A DNA stretch of 64,000 nt from Verrucomicrobiia bacterium (GCA_036405135.1 DASWYF010000013.1:62001-126000); one strand, 5' to 3'; positions 46,304-56,095 are shown, numbered from the stretch's first letter. A program made the numbers and translations. The notes: generated by a model from the letters alone, not told the origin.

Positions 46304-47221
46304 ATGGCATTTCTTGAATTAAAAAACGTCAACAAGGGCTTCGGTGCGGTCGGTCAGCGCAACGAGGTTCTGCGGGACATCAACCTGAGCATCGAGAAGG
46401 GTGAGTTCGTGGCCATCGTCGGTTACTCCGGCGCAGGCAAGAGCACGCTGATGAACCTCATCGCCGGTCTCATCCGCCCGGATACTGGCTCGGTTACATT
46501 AAACGATCTGGAAGTGAAAGAGCCCGGTCCTGATCGCGGTATCGTGTTCCAGAACTACTCACTGCTCCCGTGGTTGAGTGTTTATGAGAACATCTACCTC
46601 GCGGTCGATCAGGTGTTCCCGAACTGGGCTGCTGCCAAGAAGCAGCAACATGTGGAACGTCACATCGCCATGGTGAATCTCACCCCCGCGCGTGACAAGA
46701 AACCTAGCGAACTCTCCGGCGGTATGCGCCAGCGCGTGAGTGTGGCCCGCGCTCTCGCGATGGATCCGCAAATCCTGCTGCTCGATGAACCGCTCGGTGC
46801 CTTGGATGCTTTGACCCGCGCCACGTTGCAGGACGAGATTTCGCGCATCTGGCAGGAGAACAAAAAGACGGTGGTGCTCATCACGAACGATCCCGATGAA
46901 GGTATCTACCTCGCGGACCGCATCATCCCGCTCACCGCCGGGCCGAATGCGACGCTCGGACCTTCCTTCAAAGTGGACATGGCTCGCCCGCGTGATCGTC
47001 GCGCGATCAATCACGATCCTGTTTTCAAAAAGATCCGTCGTGAAGTGGTCGAGTTCCTATTGAGCTCCCGCCAGCAGCGCACCGCTGCCATCACCAAGAA
47101 ATTGGTGCTGCCGGATATCGAGCCAGAGGATCTTTCCGTGCCGCAGCAGATGTTCGGCACGAAACGTCGGCCTCGCCGCCGTAGTGAAGAAAAAGTCGAA
47201 AAAGTGGAGGTCGAAGTATGA
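46304..47221 (+). CDS. nrtC: Nitrate ABC transporter ATPase, NrtC-like
   Basis: A 305-residue ATPase: Walker [11 protein letters not shown]-loop FQNYSLLPW, signature LSGGMRQRV and Walker B ILLLDEP. The switch loop reads [20 protein letters not shown], with Asn where most ABC ATPases have His, and the phrase [13 protein letters not shown] resembles NrtC/CmpC. Cyanobacterial NrtC has an extra NrtA-like C-terminal domain; here the chain ends with an Arg/Glu/Val-rich tail of about 60 residues instead. It is ATGA-coupled to the second ATPase gene. The pair likely forms an asymmetric ATPase dimer. Confidence 0.9.
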   Translation: MAFLELKNVNKGFGAVGQRNEVLRDINLSIEKGEFVAIVGYSGAGKSTLMNLIAGLIRPDTGSVTLNDLEVKEPGPDRGIVFQNYSLLPWLSVYENIYLAVDQVFPNWAAAKKQQHVERHIAMVNLTPARDKKPSELSGGMRQRVSVARALAMDPQILLLDEPLGALDALTRATLQDEISRIWQENKKTVVLITNDPDEGIYLADRIIPLTAGPNATLGPSFKVDMARPRDRRAINHDPVFKKIRREVVEFLLSSRQQRTAAITKKLVLPDIEPEDLSVPQQMFGTKRRPRRRSEEKVEKVEVEV

Positions 47222-48126
47222 GCGACTACGTGCAGCTTTCCAATCTGACGAAGATCTATCCCACGCCCAAAGGGCCGGTGGCCGTCGTCAAAGATTTCAA
47301 CCTGAACATCAAGAAGGGCGAGTTCATCACGCTCATCGGCCATTCCGGTTGCGGCAAGTCCACGGTGCTCTCCATGCTCGCCGGTCTGAACGACATCACC
47401 GGTGGCGGCATCATTCTGGCAGGGAAGGAACTTGTGGGCGCCGGGCCAGACCGCGGCGTGGTGTTCCAAGCTCCTTGCCTGCTGCCCTGGCTCACCGCAT
47501 TCGAGAACGTGAAGCTCGGCGTGGACCAGGTGTTCTACACCGCGGATAACGAAGAGCGCGAACAGATCGTGGAATATTACCTGACGGTCGTCGGCCTTGG
47601 CGATTCCATGCACAAGAAGCCCGCCGAGCTTTCGCAAGGCATGCGTCAACGTGTCGGTATCGCCCGCGCTTTCGCGCTCTCGCCCAAGATGCTCTTGCTG
47701 GATGAACCGTTCGGCATGTTGGATTCCCTCACGCGTTACGAGTTGCAACAGGTGCTCATCGAGCTTTGGCGCAAGGACAAGAAGACTGCGCTCATGGTCA
47801 CACATGATGTAGATGAAGCGCTCTTCCTCTCTGATCGCATCGTCTGCATGACGGACGGCCCTGAGGCAGAGGTGGGTGACATCATCGAAGTGAAATTCCC
47901 ACGCCCGCGAGAGCGTAAAGCAGTGATGGAACATCCGGATTACTATCCGTTGCGCGAACGTCTCATCGAGTTCCTCGAGATTCACGCCCATAAGAACAAG
48001 CACAAGCACGCGACTCCGACTCCACCGCCTGTGGCTACATCGGCGCAACCGCCTGCCGAAAAGGCAACCGTCACGTCGTCAGTCAATGCCCCTGTCTCCA
48101 AAGAAGCTTTAGTCCACTCCGTCTGA
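47218..48126 (+). CDS. nrtD: Nitrate ABC transporter ATPase, NrtD-like
   Basis: A 302-residue ATPase with Walker [11 protein letters not shown]-loop FQAPCLLPW, signature [10 protein letters not shown], Walker B MLLLDEP and a normal switch His in MVTHDVDEA. The C-terminal 45 residues are Pro/Thr/Ser-rich and contain a His/Lys patch ([10 protein letters not shown]), probably unfolded. It overlaps nrtC by four bases and completes the ABC transporter. The porin gene begins 27 bases downstream. Confidence 0.92.
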   Translation: MSDYVQLSNLTKIYPTPKGPVAVVKDFNLNIKKGEFITLIGHSGCGKSTVLSMLAGLNDITGGGIILAGKELVGAGPDRGVVFQAPCLLPWLTAFENVKLGVDQVFYTADNEEREQIVEYYLTVVGLGDSMHKKPAELSQGMRQRVGIARAFALSPKMLLLDEPFGMLDSLTRYELQQVLIELWRKDKKTALMVTHDVDEALFLSDRIVCMTDGPEAEVGDIIEVKFPRPRERKAVMEHPDYYPLRERLIEFLEIHAHKNKHKHATPTPPPVATSAQPPAEKATVTSSVNAPVSKEALVHSV

Positions 48127-48153
48127 ACTAATTCAACCGCTAAAATCGCCCAA

Positions 48154-49623
48154 ATGAAACACACGACCCCACTGCTCACTAGCGCATTCGTTCTAGCTGT
48201 CGCCGGTTCCTTGTATGCTGGTGATTACACTGTCACTGGCCCCGTTCGCCCCAGCCAAGGTTTTCTGAATGATTACCTGCGCAAGGACGATCCCTACATG
48301 ACCGCTTGGGATATCGGCGCCCAAGTCCGTCTGCGTTATGAAGTGAAAGACAATTTCGTCATCGCCGGCGCTCCTGGTTCCTTGGACTTCCGCGCGAACA
48401 ATGCCGATGTGGATAACTCCTATCTGCTCACCCGCGTGCGTCCGCGTGTCGGTTATACCGGCGAGTGGTTCAGCGCGATGGTGGAAGGCCGCCACAGCAG
48501 CAGCACCGGTGATGACCGCAATCCCAATCCCGAATCCGATGGTCCCATGGATTTGCATCAGGCTTTCGTGACTATCGGTAATCACAAAGAGTTTCCCGTC
48601 TCCTTGAAGGTTGGTCGCCAGGAATTGTCCTACGGTGATGAGCGTCTCGTTGGTGCTTTTGCGTGGAACAACATCGGCCGTACCTTTGATGCTGCCAAGC
48701 TGCGCTGGCAGAATCCGTGGTTCGCTGCAGACATCTTCACCAGCCGATTGGTCGTTCCGGATGACAATAATTTCAACGTTTCCAATGAATACGAGACGTT
48801 CTCTGGCATCTACGCCACGACGAAGAAGATCCCGAAACAGAGCACAGACATCTACTTCCTGGCCCGCAATGCGAATGCACAATCTCCTTCGCTGCAGCTC
48901 GGCAACTTGGTGCCGACTCCATCCGCGCGTGACATCTACACCATCGGCATCCGTGGTAAATCGAATCCCGGTGAGATCGGCAACTGGGATTACACATATG
49001 AGTTGATGGGCCAGTTCGGTCACTTCAATGACACCGCTCTTCCTGCCGCCACAGCCAGCTTGTCACATGAAGCCTACGCCGTGTTCGCCGGTGGTGGTTA
49101 CACTTGGACGGAGATGTCCATGACCCCTCGTGTAGGCTTGGAATACAACTTCGCCACGGGTGACAGCAATCCGACTGATGGCAAGCATGAGACATTCGAA
49201 AACCTGTTCCCCACGAACCACAAGTTCTACGGGTTCATGGATTTCGTCTCTCTGCAAAATATACACAACGTCCGTCTGCAAAGTTCTATCAAGCCCTTGC
49301 CGCGATTGACGATTTTGCTGGAAGGCCAGTTCTTCTGGCTCGCGGATACAAGTGATAACTTCTACACGGTCGCAGGTGCCCGCCGTGGCGGTATCGCAGC
49401 GACTCCGGGCGGCACGGGCTACGGTATCAATCCTAGCTACAGCAGCTACGTCGGTTCCGAAGTGGACTTCGTAGTGACCTACGCGGTCTCCCCGCACATC
49501 ACGGTGGAAGCGGCCTACGCCCACTTCTTCCGCGGTGATTACGTGAAGCAGTCCTTGAGCGGTGCGGCCTTTGGCTCCACCGATGCGAACTACTTCTATT
49601 TGCAGACGAATTTCAGCTTCTAG
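48154..49623 (+). CDS. Outer-membrane beta-barrel porin (alginate-export-like family)
   Basis: A 489-residue protein with a signal peptide (KHTTPLLTSAFVLAVAGSLYA) and alternating amphipathic strands ending in a C-terminal aromatic (FSF), as in outer-membrane barrels. VRLRYEVKDNFV and KVGRQELSYGDERLVG are typical of the alginate-export/porin family. Placed last in the nitrate ABC operon, it is probably the outer-membrane channel for nitrate; that is inferred from context. A hairpin at 49680-49715 follows. Confidence 0.8.
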   Translation: MKHTTPLLTSAFVLAVAGSLYAGDYTVTGPVRPSQGFLNDYLRKDDPYMTAWDIGAQVRLRYEVKDNFVIAGAPGSLDFRANNADVDNSYLLTRVRPRVGYTGEWFSAMVEGRHSSSTGDDRNPNPESDGPMDLHQAFVTIGNHKEFPVSLKVGRQELSYGDERLVGAFAWNNIGRTFDAAKLRWQNPWFAADIFTSRLVVPDDNNFNVSNEYETFSGIYATTKKIPKQSTDIYFLARNANAQSPSLQLGNLVPTPSARDIYTIGIRGKSNPGEIGNWDYTYELMGQFGHFNDTALPAATASLSHEAYAVFAGGGYTWTEMSMTPRVGLEYNFATGDSNPTDGKHETFENLFPTNHKFYGFMDFVSLQNIHNVRLQSSIKPLPRLTILLEGQFFWLADTSDNFYTVAGARRGGIAATPGGTGYGINPSYSSYVGSEVDFVVTYAVSPHITVEAAYAHFFRGDYVKQSLSGAAFGSTDANYFYLQTNFSF

Positions 49624-49679
49624 GCCTTTCGGTCTGCGGGTTCCTCCGCGCGATTCCGGCGTGCATCCGGAAACGCTCC

Positions 49680-49715
49680 ATCCGCCCGTTTGGCTTGCCT
49701 GCTGAACGGGCGGAT
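49680..49715 (+). terminator. Probable terminator of the nitrate uptake operon
   Basis: ATCCGCCCGTT and AACGGGCGGAT form a perfect 11-base stem around a 14-base loop, 57 bases after the porin stop. The following GTCTTTCCC is only moderately T-rich. Confidence 0.6.
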
Positions 49716-49877
49716 GTCTTTCCCGCTCAACGGTGTTGAGCTTGGTCAGTGTGGGTAAAAAACGACAGTTGTGAAATGACCATCAAACATTCTCAAACCT
49801 GTCTGGTACACGTGGTTAAGACGCTCCAAAAACCGTCGTAACACCCTTAAAACGATGCAAATGAAGGGGATGAGCTG

Positions 49878-49898
49878 TGTATGAATAAAATTCATACA
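49878..49898. promoter_or_regulatory. LysR-type dyad, copy 3, inside a perfect 21-base palindrome
   Basis: TGTATGAAT, AAA and ATTCATACA form a perfect 9+3+9 palindrome about 80 bases upstream of the nitrate reductase operon start. Its core ATGAA-N5-TTCAT (49881-49895) equals the dyad at 38846-38860. The region around it is unusually AT-rich. It is the strongest operator candidate of the island. Confidence 0.6.
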
Positions 49899-49980
49899 TT
49901 TTAACAAAATTATGAACCTGATTATTTGATGGTTAGGCCCCCCGATTGCTGAATTCCCGGCAGGTGCCAATGCACTGCCA

Positions 49981-51648
49981 ATGAAAACCGTGGCTGAAGA
50001 ACCTGAAATGACGTTGATCGACCAGTTGCTCGCCGAGCAACGGTCGCTCACCGCCGTGGAGCGCTTCGCCAACTGGCATGAGGGCCACAAGTCTCCCGCT
50101 CTCGAATCCCGCTATCGCAGCCTTCTTCCCGCTCAAGCACCCAGCAAAGGTCAGCAATACGCCTTCGATGTGGATCTGGATGTCTGCTCCGGCTGCAAGG
50201 CATGCGTGACCGCCTGCCACTCCCTGAACGGTTTGGATGACACGGAGACTTGGCGCGGTGTGGGACTGCTCGTTCCGCCGCCCGCCGAAGTGGAGCCGGA
50301 CGACATCACGATTTTACAGCCCAAGTCTTTCCACAAGCACGTCACCACCGCGTGTCATCACTGCGCCGATCCCGGCTGCCTTAACGGCTGCCCGGTGCTG
50401 GCTTATGACAAAGATCCACTCACGGGCATCGTCCGTCACTTGGATGACCAATGCATCGGCTGCCAGTACTGCGTGATGAAGTGCCCTTACGATGTGCCGA
50501 AGTATTCGGAACGTCTCGGCATCGTGCGCAAGTGCGACATGTGCGCGAACCGCCTCGCAGTGGGTGAAGCGCCCGCCTGCGTGCAAGCCTGCCCGAACGA
50601 AGCCATCCGCATCGCTGTGGTGGATAAGGCAGAGATCGTTTCCGGCTACCGCGCCAAGAATGTCCAATGCCCAAGCACGAATGACGAAGGAATGACCAAA
50701 TCTTCCAATGGTCAATCCACTCGTGCTTCGTCATTCGTCATTCCCAACTTTTTGCCGAGCACGCCCAGTCCGGCCATCACCGCCCCGACCACGCGCTATC
50801 GTTCCGCCAAGCCCGTCACCGAATTGGTCTCTGGCGACAGCCATGAAGTACGTCCGGCCAAGGCACACGTGCCGCTCACGCTGATGCTGGTGCTCACGCA
50901 AGCGGGTGTGGGCATGACCTTGCTCGAAGCCATCAGTGGCGTGCCGAACCGCGCGCAAAGCATTTTCGCTCTCGCGGTTTCGTTGGTAGGCATGGTCGCC
51001 GCCGCGTTGCATCTCGGTCAGCCGTTGAAAGCGTGGCGCGGTTTTCTTGGCTGGCGCCATTCGTGGTTGAGCCGTGAGCTGATCGTTTTCAACAAGTTCC
51101 TCGGCGCTTTGGCACTGCACATCGTGTTGCTAAAGCCGTGGACCGCCTGGCTCACCGCCGGTGTGGGATTGGCCGCTGTCTTCTGCTCCGCGATGATCTA
51201 TGTGGATACGAAACGGCCCTTCTGGAGCGGTGCGCTGACGTTCCCGAAGTTCGGTTTCACCGCGCTGCTGCTCGGCTGGACCGGCTGCATGATATTCGCG
51301 CCATCGGATGCAGACCGCGTGGTGCTGGTCATGATGACGACATTGTTCACTGCCATGAAGCTCGCGGTGGAATGTTCCATCTTCTCGAATCACCAACACG
51401 CGCCCGATGCACCGCTGAGCAAGTCCGCCCGCCTGCACCTCACGCGTCCGCTCGGCGAATTGTTCCGTGGCCGTGTAGCACTCGCAGTGGTTGGTGGCTT
51501 GCTGCTGCCGCTCCTGATGCTGGCAAGCGGCACTCCGTTGGCTGGCATGGCCGCGCTGATCTTCTGCTTCTGTCTCGCGGGTGAACTGCTGGAGCGCCAT
51601 CTGTTCTTTGTCGCCGAAGCCGCCCGCAAAATGCCGGGTTCGATATGA
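49981..51648 (+). CDS. Iron-sulfur/membrane-anchor fusion subunit (DmsB-DmsC-like) of the nitrate reductase
   Basis: A 555-residue fusion. Residues about 65-225 carry four Cys clusters of a DmsB/NrfC-type ferredoxin ([57 protein letters not shown]). Residues about 290-550 have eight transmembrane helices of the DmsC anchor type. Such a module takes electrons from quinol and passes them to a molybdopterin subunit, here the next gene, which overlaps it by four bases. There is no signal peptide, so both catalytic and iron-sulfur parts face the cytoplasm. An in-frame palindromic insert (50677-50738) lies in the linker between the two parts. Confidence 0.85.
   Translation: MKTVAEEPEMTLIDQLLAEQRSLTAVERFANWHEGHKSPALESRYRSLLPAQAPSKGQQYAFDVDLDVCSGCKACVTACHSLNGLDDTETWRGVGLLVPPPAEVEPDDITILQPKSFHKHVTTACHHCADPGCLNGCPVLAYDKDPLTGIVRHLDDQCIGCQYCVMKCPYDVPKYSERLGIVRKCDMCANRLAVGEAPACVQACPNEAIRIAVVDKAEIVSGYRAKNVQCPSTNDEGMTKSSNGQSTRASSFVIPNFLPSTPSPAITAPTTRYRSAKPVTELVSGDSHEVRPAKAHVPLTLMLVLTQAGVGMTLLEAISGVPNRAQSIFALAVSLVGMVAAALHLGQPLKAWRGFLGWRHSWLSRELIVFNKFLGALALHIVLLKPWTAWLTAGVGLAAVFCSAMIYVDTKRPFWSGALTFPKFGFTALLLGWTGCMIFAPSDADRVVLVMMTTLFTAMKLAVECSIFSNHQHAPDAPLSKSARLHLTRPLGELFRGRVALAVVGGLLLPLLMLASGTPLAGMAALIFCFCLAGELLERHLFFVAEAARKMPGSI
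50677..50738. repeat. Palindromic element inserted in frame within the iron-sulfur fusion gene
   Basis: Outer arms ACGAATGACGAA (50677-50688) and TTCGTCATTCGT (50727-50738) match perfectly over 12 bases. An inner near-perfect stem is GGAATGACCA/TGGTCAATCC. The encoded stretch (about [19 protein letters not shown] and [11 protein letters not shown]) has no iron-sulfur or membrane character and sits in the linker, so the protein tolerates it. Confidence 0.75.
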
Positions 51649-53951
51649 GCGAACAATCCAACACCTTGTTCCGCCAATGGCAGGGTCCTCTCACCGAGGA
51701 ACTCCTGTTGCATCCCGGCGATTTCGGTCTGGGCAAGGTGCCTGCGCGTTTGAAGCCCGATGCCACCACGCGTAGCGTCTGCGGCTTCTGCTCCACGGGT
51801 TGCTCGCTCGATATCCATCTGAAGGACGGTGTGGCGGTGAACCTCAGCCCGAGCAGCGGTTATCCCGTGAATCTCGGCATGGCCTGCCCAAAAGGTTGGG
51901 AAGCACTTACACCGCTTTACGCTACTGATCGCGCCAAGACGCCACTGATCCGTGATGAACGTGGCGAGCTGCAACCGGCCTCCTGGGATGATGCCATGAA
52001 GCTCTTCACCAGCCGCTTCAAAGGCATCATGGCAGAGCATGGGAATGAGAGCGTCGCGTTTCTCAGCACTGGCCAGATCTGCACGGAAGAGATGGCGTTC
52101 CTCGGCACGCTCTACAAATTCGGCATGGGCGGCTTGCACTGCGACTCCAACACGCGCCAATGCATGGCCACCTCGCACGTCGCTTACAAGCAGAGCTTCG
52201 GTTTCGATGCGCCGCCTTACACTTACGCGGACTTCGAAGAATCAGACGTGCTGTTCTTCATCGGTTCAAATCTCTGCATCGCGCATCCCATCATGTGGCA
52301 GCGCGTGCTGTTGAATAAGAAGAAGCCGGAGATCATCGTCATCGATCCGCGTCGCACGGAGACCGCTGCCGCCGCCACGCAGCATCTCGCACTGCAACCG
52401 AAGTCCGATCTCACGTTGCTTTACGGACTGGCGAACCTGCTCATCCAAAATCATTGGATCAAGCTCGCCTACATCACGCATCACACCACGGGCTTCCACG
52501 ACTTCGCCGAATTTGTGCGTCAATTCACGCCGGATAAGGTCGCAGCGGAAACGGGTCTGACCGTTGGTCAGCTCTATCATTGCGCGGAGACGATCGCGAA
52601 GGGCAAAGCTGTTTCCTTCTGGTGGACAATGGGTGTGAATCAAAGCCACGAAGCGACTCGCACGGCGCAAGCCATCATCAATCTCGCGCTCATGACGGGC
52701 AATATGGGCCGACCCGGCACCGGTGCGAATTCTGTGACGGGCCAATGCAACGCGATGGGCTCACGTCTGTATGCGAATGTCACCGGTTTGCCCGGCGGTC
52801 GCGACTTCATGAAGGCAGAGGATCGCGCTGACATCGCCCGCCTCCTTAGCATCCCGGAAGAACGCATCCCACAAAAGAATTCGTGGGCCTACGATCAGAT
52901 CATCGATGGCATTGAGCAGGGTAAAATCAAGGGCCTATGGGTTATCGCCACTAACACGGCGCATTCCTGGGTGAACCAAAAAGAGTTCCGCGAGATCGCG
53001 CGCAAGCTGGATTTCCTAGTAGTGCAGGACATGTATGCGACCACCGAGACGATCGAGAACGCGCATCTGGTGCTGCCTGCTGCCGGTTGGGGCGAGAAAG
53101 AAGGCACGTTCATCAATAGCGAACGGCGCATCGGTCTGGTGAAGAAAGTCTCGCTGGCTCCCGGTCAGGCGCTGAGTGATTTCAATATCTTCCGCCTCAT
53201 CGCACATTACTGGGGCTGCGAGGAATTGTTCAAGGAATGGTCCTCGCCGGAAGCCGCCTTCCAAATCCTGAAACGCTTCTCCGCCGGTCGTCCCTGCGAC
53301 ATCACCGGCGTGCGTGATTATGCGCATCTCGACGAGAGCGGTGGTATCCAATGGCCCTTTGTTCAAGGGGCGAAGTTGGAAGTGCGAGGTGCGAATGAAG
53401 CTGCTGGCGCTTCGCCCCTCGCATTTCAGACCTCGCACCTTGCCGAGCGTCGTTTGTTCGAGGATGGAAAATATTTCACGCCGGATGGTCGTGCGAAGTT
53501 CCTCTACGAAGCTCCGCGTCCGGTCACTGAGCCAACCAGTGTGGAGTATCCGTTCGTCCTGCTCACGGGACGCGGCACTTCGGCGCAATGGCACACGCAA
53601 ACGCGCACGGGGAAATCCGCTGTGCTGAAAACGCTGTATCCGGCGAACGCGTATGTGGAGATCAATCCGCAAGACGCCGCCCGCTTGGGCATCAAGCCGA
53701 ACTCGATGGTGAGCGTCAGTTCACGGCGCGCGCGTATACAATGCACAGCGTTCATCACCACTTCTGTGCAAGCCTGTCAGGCGTTCATCCCGATGCACTA
53801 CGGGGTGACGAACAAGCTTACGAAGGCGGACTTCGATCCTTATTCGCGCCAGCCGAGCTACAAGCATTGCGCAGTGCGGATCGAGCCAGTCGGCGGTTCT
53901 GAATCAGCTGTCACGTCGTCCCCAACCCTCAAACAGGCGGTGGCTGTGTGA
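51645..53951 (+). CDS. Assimilatory nitrate reductase catalytic subunit (molybdopterin, NasA/NarB type)
   Basis: A 768-residue bis-MGD oxidoreductase. An N-terminal [4Fe-4S] site is formed by Cys46, Cys49, Cys53 and Cys81 (CGFCSTGC and GMACPKG). The molybdopterin domains follow: [30 protein letters not shown] and a final [16 protein letters not shown], all typical of assimilatory nitrate reductases. There is no Tat signal, so the enzyme works in the cytoplasm. It reduces nitrate to nitrite; the electron source is probably the preceding iron-sulfur/anchor fusion. A palindromic insert at 53366-53438 is translated in frame. The stop overlaps the cupin start by four bases. Confidence 0.9.
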   Translation: MSEQSNTLFRQWQGPLTEELLLHPGDFGLGKVPARLKPDATTRSVCGFCSTGCSLDIHLKDGVAVNLSPSSGYPVNLGMACPKGWEALTPLYATDRAKTPLIRDERGELQPASWDDAMKLFTSRFKGIMAEHGNESVAFLSTGQICTEEMAFLGTLYKFGMGGLHCDSNTRQCMATSHVAYKQSFGFDAPPYTYADFEESDVLFFIGSNLCIAHPIMWQRVLLNKKKPEIIVIDPRRTETAAAATQHLALQPKSDLTLLYGLANLLIQNHWIKLAYITHHTTGFHDFAEFVRQFTPDKVAAETGLTVGQLYHCAETIAKGKAVSFWWTMGVNQSHEATRTAQAIINLALMTGNMGRPGTGANSVTGQCNAMGSRLYANVTGLPGGRDFMKAEDRADIARLLSIPEERIPQKNSWAYDQIIDGIEQGKIKGLWVIATNTAHSWVNQKEFREIARKLDFLVVQDMYATTETIENAHLVLPAAGWGEKEGTFINSERRIGLVKKVSLAPGQALSDFNIFRLIAHYWGCEELFKEWSSPEAAFQILKRFSAGRPCDITGVRDYAHLDESGGIQWPFVQGAKLEVRGANEAAGASPLAFQTSHLAERRLFEDGKYFTPDGRAKFLYEAPRPVTEPTSVEYPFVLLTGRGTSAQWHTQTRTGKSAVLKTLYPANAYVEINPQDAARLGIKPNSMVSVSSRRARIQCTAFITTSVQACQAFIPMHYGVTNKLTKADFDPYSRQPSYKHCAVRIEPVGGSESAVTSSPTLKQAVAV
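53366..53438. repeat. Composite palindromic element translated within the nitrate reductase gene
   Basis: AGGGGCGAAG (53366-53375) pairs with CTTCGCCCCT (53410-53419), and GTGCGAGGT (53382-53390) pairs with ACCTCGCAC (53430-53438), in an interleaved order. It encodes about 25 residues ([19 protein letters not shown] and so on) between the WPF and ERRLFEDG segments that normally lie close together in this family. CACCTCACACCTCGCCCC near 29715 is a related intergenic text. Confidence 0.65.
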
Positions 53952-54301
53952 GCACTAATCGCATCTTCAATATCAATGACTTCGTCCGCTTCGCTGATAA
54001 CAAGGCGGTCGTGAAAGAGATCGTGGTGACGGATCACTCACGCATTGCGGTCTGGTGTGTGCGTCCGGGGCAGAAGGTGCCTACGCATACGCATCCCAGC
54101 GGGCAGGACACCTGGGTGATGATGCGCGGTGAACTGACGTATCTCATGGGTAACGGCGAACGCACGGTTATCCGCGCGGGTGAACTCGATGTGGCCAGTC
54201 ACGATGAAATCCACGGTGCTGTGAATGAAGGCACTGAGGACGCTGTATTTATCTCCATTTATTCCGTTCCCGAAATCGGTTGGGCAAAGGCTGAAGCATG
54301 A
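53948..54301 (+). CDS. Small cupin-domain protein in the nitrate reductase operon
   Basis: A 117-residue single cupin. The metal-binding motif 1 is [18 protein letters not shown] (His, His, Gln/Asp, Glu pattern) and motif 2 has the His in DEIHGAVN. Proteins of this kind bind a metal and a small ligand or have dioxygenase/isomerase activity; the role in nitrate reduction is unknown. It overlaps both neighbours by four bases (ATGA), so it is tightly coupled to nitrate reductase and flavoprotein synthesis. It might sense a metabolite or help cofactor assembly; both are guesses. Confidence 0.8.
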   Translation: MSTNRIFNINDFVRFADNKAVVKEIVVTDHSRIAVWCVRPGQKVPTHTHPSGQDTWVMMRGELTYLMGNGERTVIRAGELDVASHDEIHGAVNEGTEDAVFISIYSVPEIGWAKAEA

Positions 54302-56076
54302 ACTTGATCCCTACACTTCCCGAAAACGCTCCTTTCACGCCCGAACAACGCGCGTGGCTCAATGGCTACCTCGCGGGCCTGCTCGCGAGCGGTGCGACAG
54401 CGCCGATGGGTGCGCCCACTGAAGCGAAACCGAAACAGCCGTTGCTCATCGGTTTCGGTTCGCAGACCGGTTCGGCGGAAGGTCTCGCCAAGAAGCTTGG
54501 CAAAGAGGCCGAGAAGCGCGGCTTCCTACCCAAGGTCGCGGAACTGAACAAAATCTCGCCCGCCGATCTCGCGAAGGAATCGAACTTTGTCATCATCACG
54601 AGCACGTGGGGTGATGGCGATGCGCCGGATAACGCGATGAATTTCTGGACGGCCATCAGTGCCGAGACGGCTCCAAAGCTGGAGAATCTTTCCTACGCCG
54701 TGCTGGGCTTGGGCGATAAGAATTACAGCGATTTCTGCGGTGCGGGTAAGAAGTTTGACGAGCGTCTCGCTGGTCTCGGCGCCAAGCGCCTTGTCGCTCG
54801 CGGTGAGTGCGATGTGGATTATGAAGCCTCTGCGAAAGCCTGGACTGAAACTGTATGGCAGTTGCTGGAAAGCGCGGCTCCGACTGCTCCAGCCGCTGCT
54901 CCGGTAGTGGAAGAAAAGAAAGTGAAGGCGCATGAGGATGCTCCCACCAAGTGGTCGCGCAATAATCCGTTCCCGGCGTTGCTCAAGACGAATCGCCGTC
55001 TGAACAAAGCTGGGTCGGCGAAAGACACGCGCCATTTCGAGATTGTGCTGGAAGGTTCCGGCCTGAGCTACGAAGTGGGTGATGCACTCGGGGTGATGCC
55101 GAAGAATGATCCAGTGCTGGTGGAAGAACTGCTGGCGACCTTGGGCTTCAATGGCGACGAGCAAGTGAAGGATGCGAACGGCAAAGACAGCACGTTGCAT
55201 GAAGCGTTGGTGAGCACGTATGTTATCACGCAAGCGCCACCCTCATTCATCAAGGCGGCAGCGGAGAAGGGGAATAATACGGAATTACTGGCCTTGCTCG
55301 CGGCGGACAAGAAGAAGGAGTTGGATGCGTGGCTCTGGGGCAAGGACATCGTGGATGTGCTGCGCGCCTGTGGGGGTGCAAAGTTCACCGTGTCAGAGTT
55401 CACCGGCTTCCTGCGCAAGATGCAGCCGCGCCTTTACTCGATCTCTTCCTCGCCCAAGGCGCATCCGGGCGAAGTACACCTGACCATCGGTGCGGTGCGT
55501 TATGAAGGCGGCGGTCGTGCGAAGAAGGGTGTGGCCTCCTGCTGGCTGGCGGATCGCGTGATCCTGAATGACACGCAAGTGCCGGTCTTCATCCAGACGA
55601 GCCACGGCTTCCGTTTGCCAGATAACATGAACAAGCCGGTCATCATGGTCGGCCCCGGCACCGGCATCGCCCCGTTCCGTGCATTCCTGGAAGAGCGCAA
55701 GGCAACGGGTGCCAAGGGCAAGAACTGGCTCTTCTTCGGTGATCAAGCACGTGCCACGGACTTCCTCTATGACGATGAATTGAGCGCGATGCAGGCGGAA
55801 GGTTTGCTCACGCGCCTCGATCTCGCGTTCAGTCGCGATCAAAAAGAAAAGATCTACGTGCAGACGCGCATGTTGGAAAGCGGCGCGGAGCTGTGGAAGT
55901 GGCTGGAGGAAGGCGCGCATTTCTACGTGTGTGGTGACGCCAAGCGCATGGCGAAGGACGTGGATGTAGCTCTGCATGAAGTGGCGGAGAAGTTCGGTGG
56001 CCTGACGAAAGAAGCGGCGGCGGATTACGTGGCCAAGCTGAAGTCCGACAAGCGGTATCAACGTGACGTGTATTGA
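54298..56076 (+). CDS. CysJ-like NADPH flavoprotein (diflavin reductase)
   Basis: A 592-residue diflavin protein. An N-terminal helix motif (FTPEQRAWLNGYLAGL, residues 13-28) precedes a flavodoxin domain (GSQTGSAEGLAKKLG, STWGDGDAPDNAM), a linker of Ala/Pro, an FAD domain (RLYSISSSP) and an NADPH domain (GPGTGIAPFRAFLEER, FYVCGDAKRMAKDVD). It is organised like the alpha subunit of sulfite reductase, but it lies between nitrate reductase and nitrite reductase, so it most likely supplies NADPH electrons to NirA in place of ferredoxin. No hemoprotein CysI or sulfate genes are in the window. It overlaps the cupin by four bases. Confidence 0.88.
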   Translation: MNLIPTLPENAPFTPEQRAWLNGYLAGLLASGATAPMGAPTEAKPKQPLLIGFGSQTGSAEGLAKKLGKEAEKRGFLPKVAELNKISPADLAKESNFVIITSTWGDGDAPDNAMNFWTAISAETAPKLENLSYAVLGLGDKNYSDFCGAGKKFDERLAGLGAKRLVARGECDVDYEASAKAWTETVWQLLESAAPTAPAAAPVVEEKKVKAHEDAPTKWSRNNPFPALLKTNRRLNKAGSAKDTRHFEIVLEGSGLSYEVGDALGVMPKNDPVLVEELLATLGFNGDEQVKDANGKDSTLHEALVSTYVITQAPPSFIKAAAEKGNNTELLALLAADKKKELDAWLWGKDIVDVLRACGGAKFTVSEFTGFLRKMQPRLYSISSSPKAHPGEVHLTIGAVRYEGGGRAKKGVASCWLADRVILNDTQVPVFIQTSHGFRLPDNMNKPVIMVGPGTGIAPFRAFLEERKATGAKGKNWLFFGDQARATDFLYDDELSAMQAEGLLTRLDLAFSRDQKEKIYVQTRMLESGAELWKWLEEGAHFYVCGDAKRMAKDVDVALHEVAEKFGGLTKEAAADYVAKLKSDKRYQRDVY

Positions 56077-56095
56077 TTTTCAAACAGGAACACCT

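Noticed and set aside
47011-48048. Minus-strand open frame of 345 codons
   Set aside because: It lies opposite nrtC and nrtD, which have full ATPase motifs.
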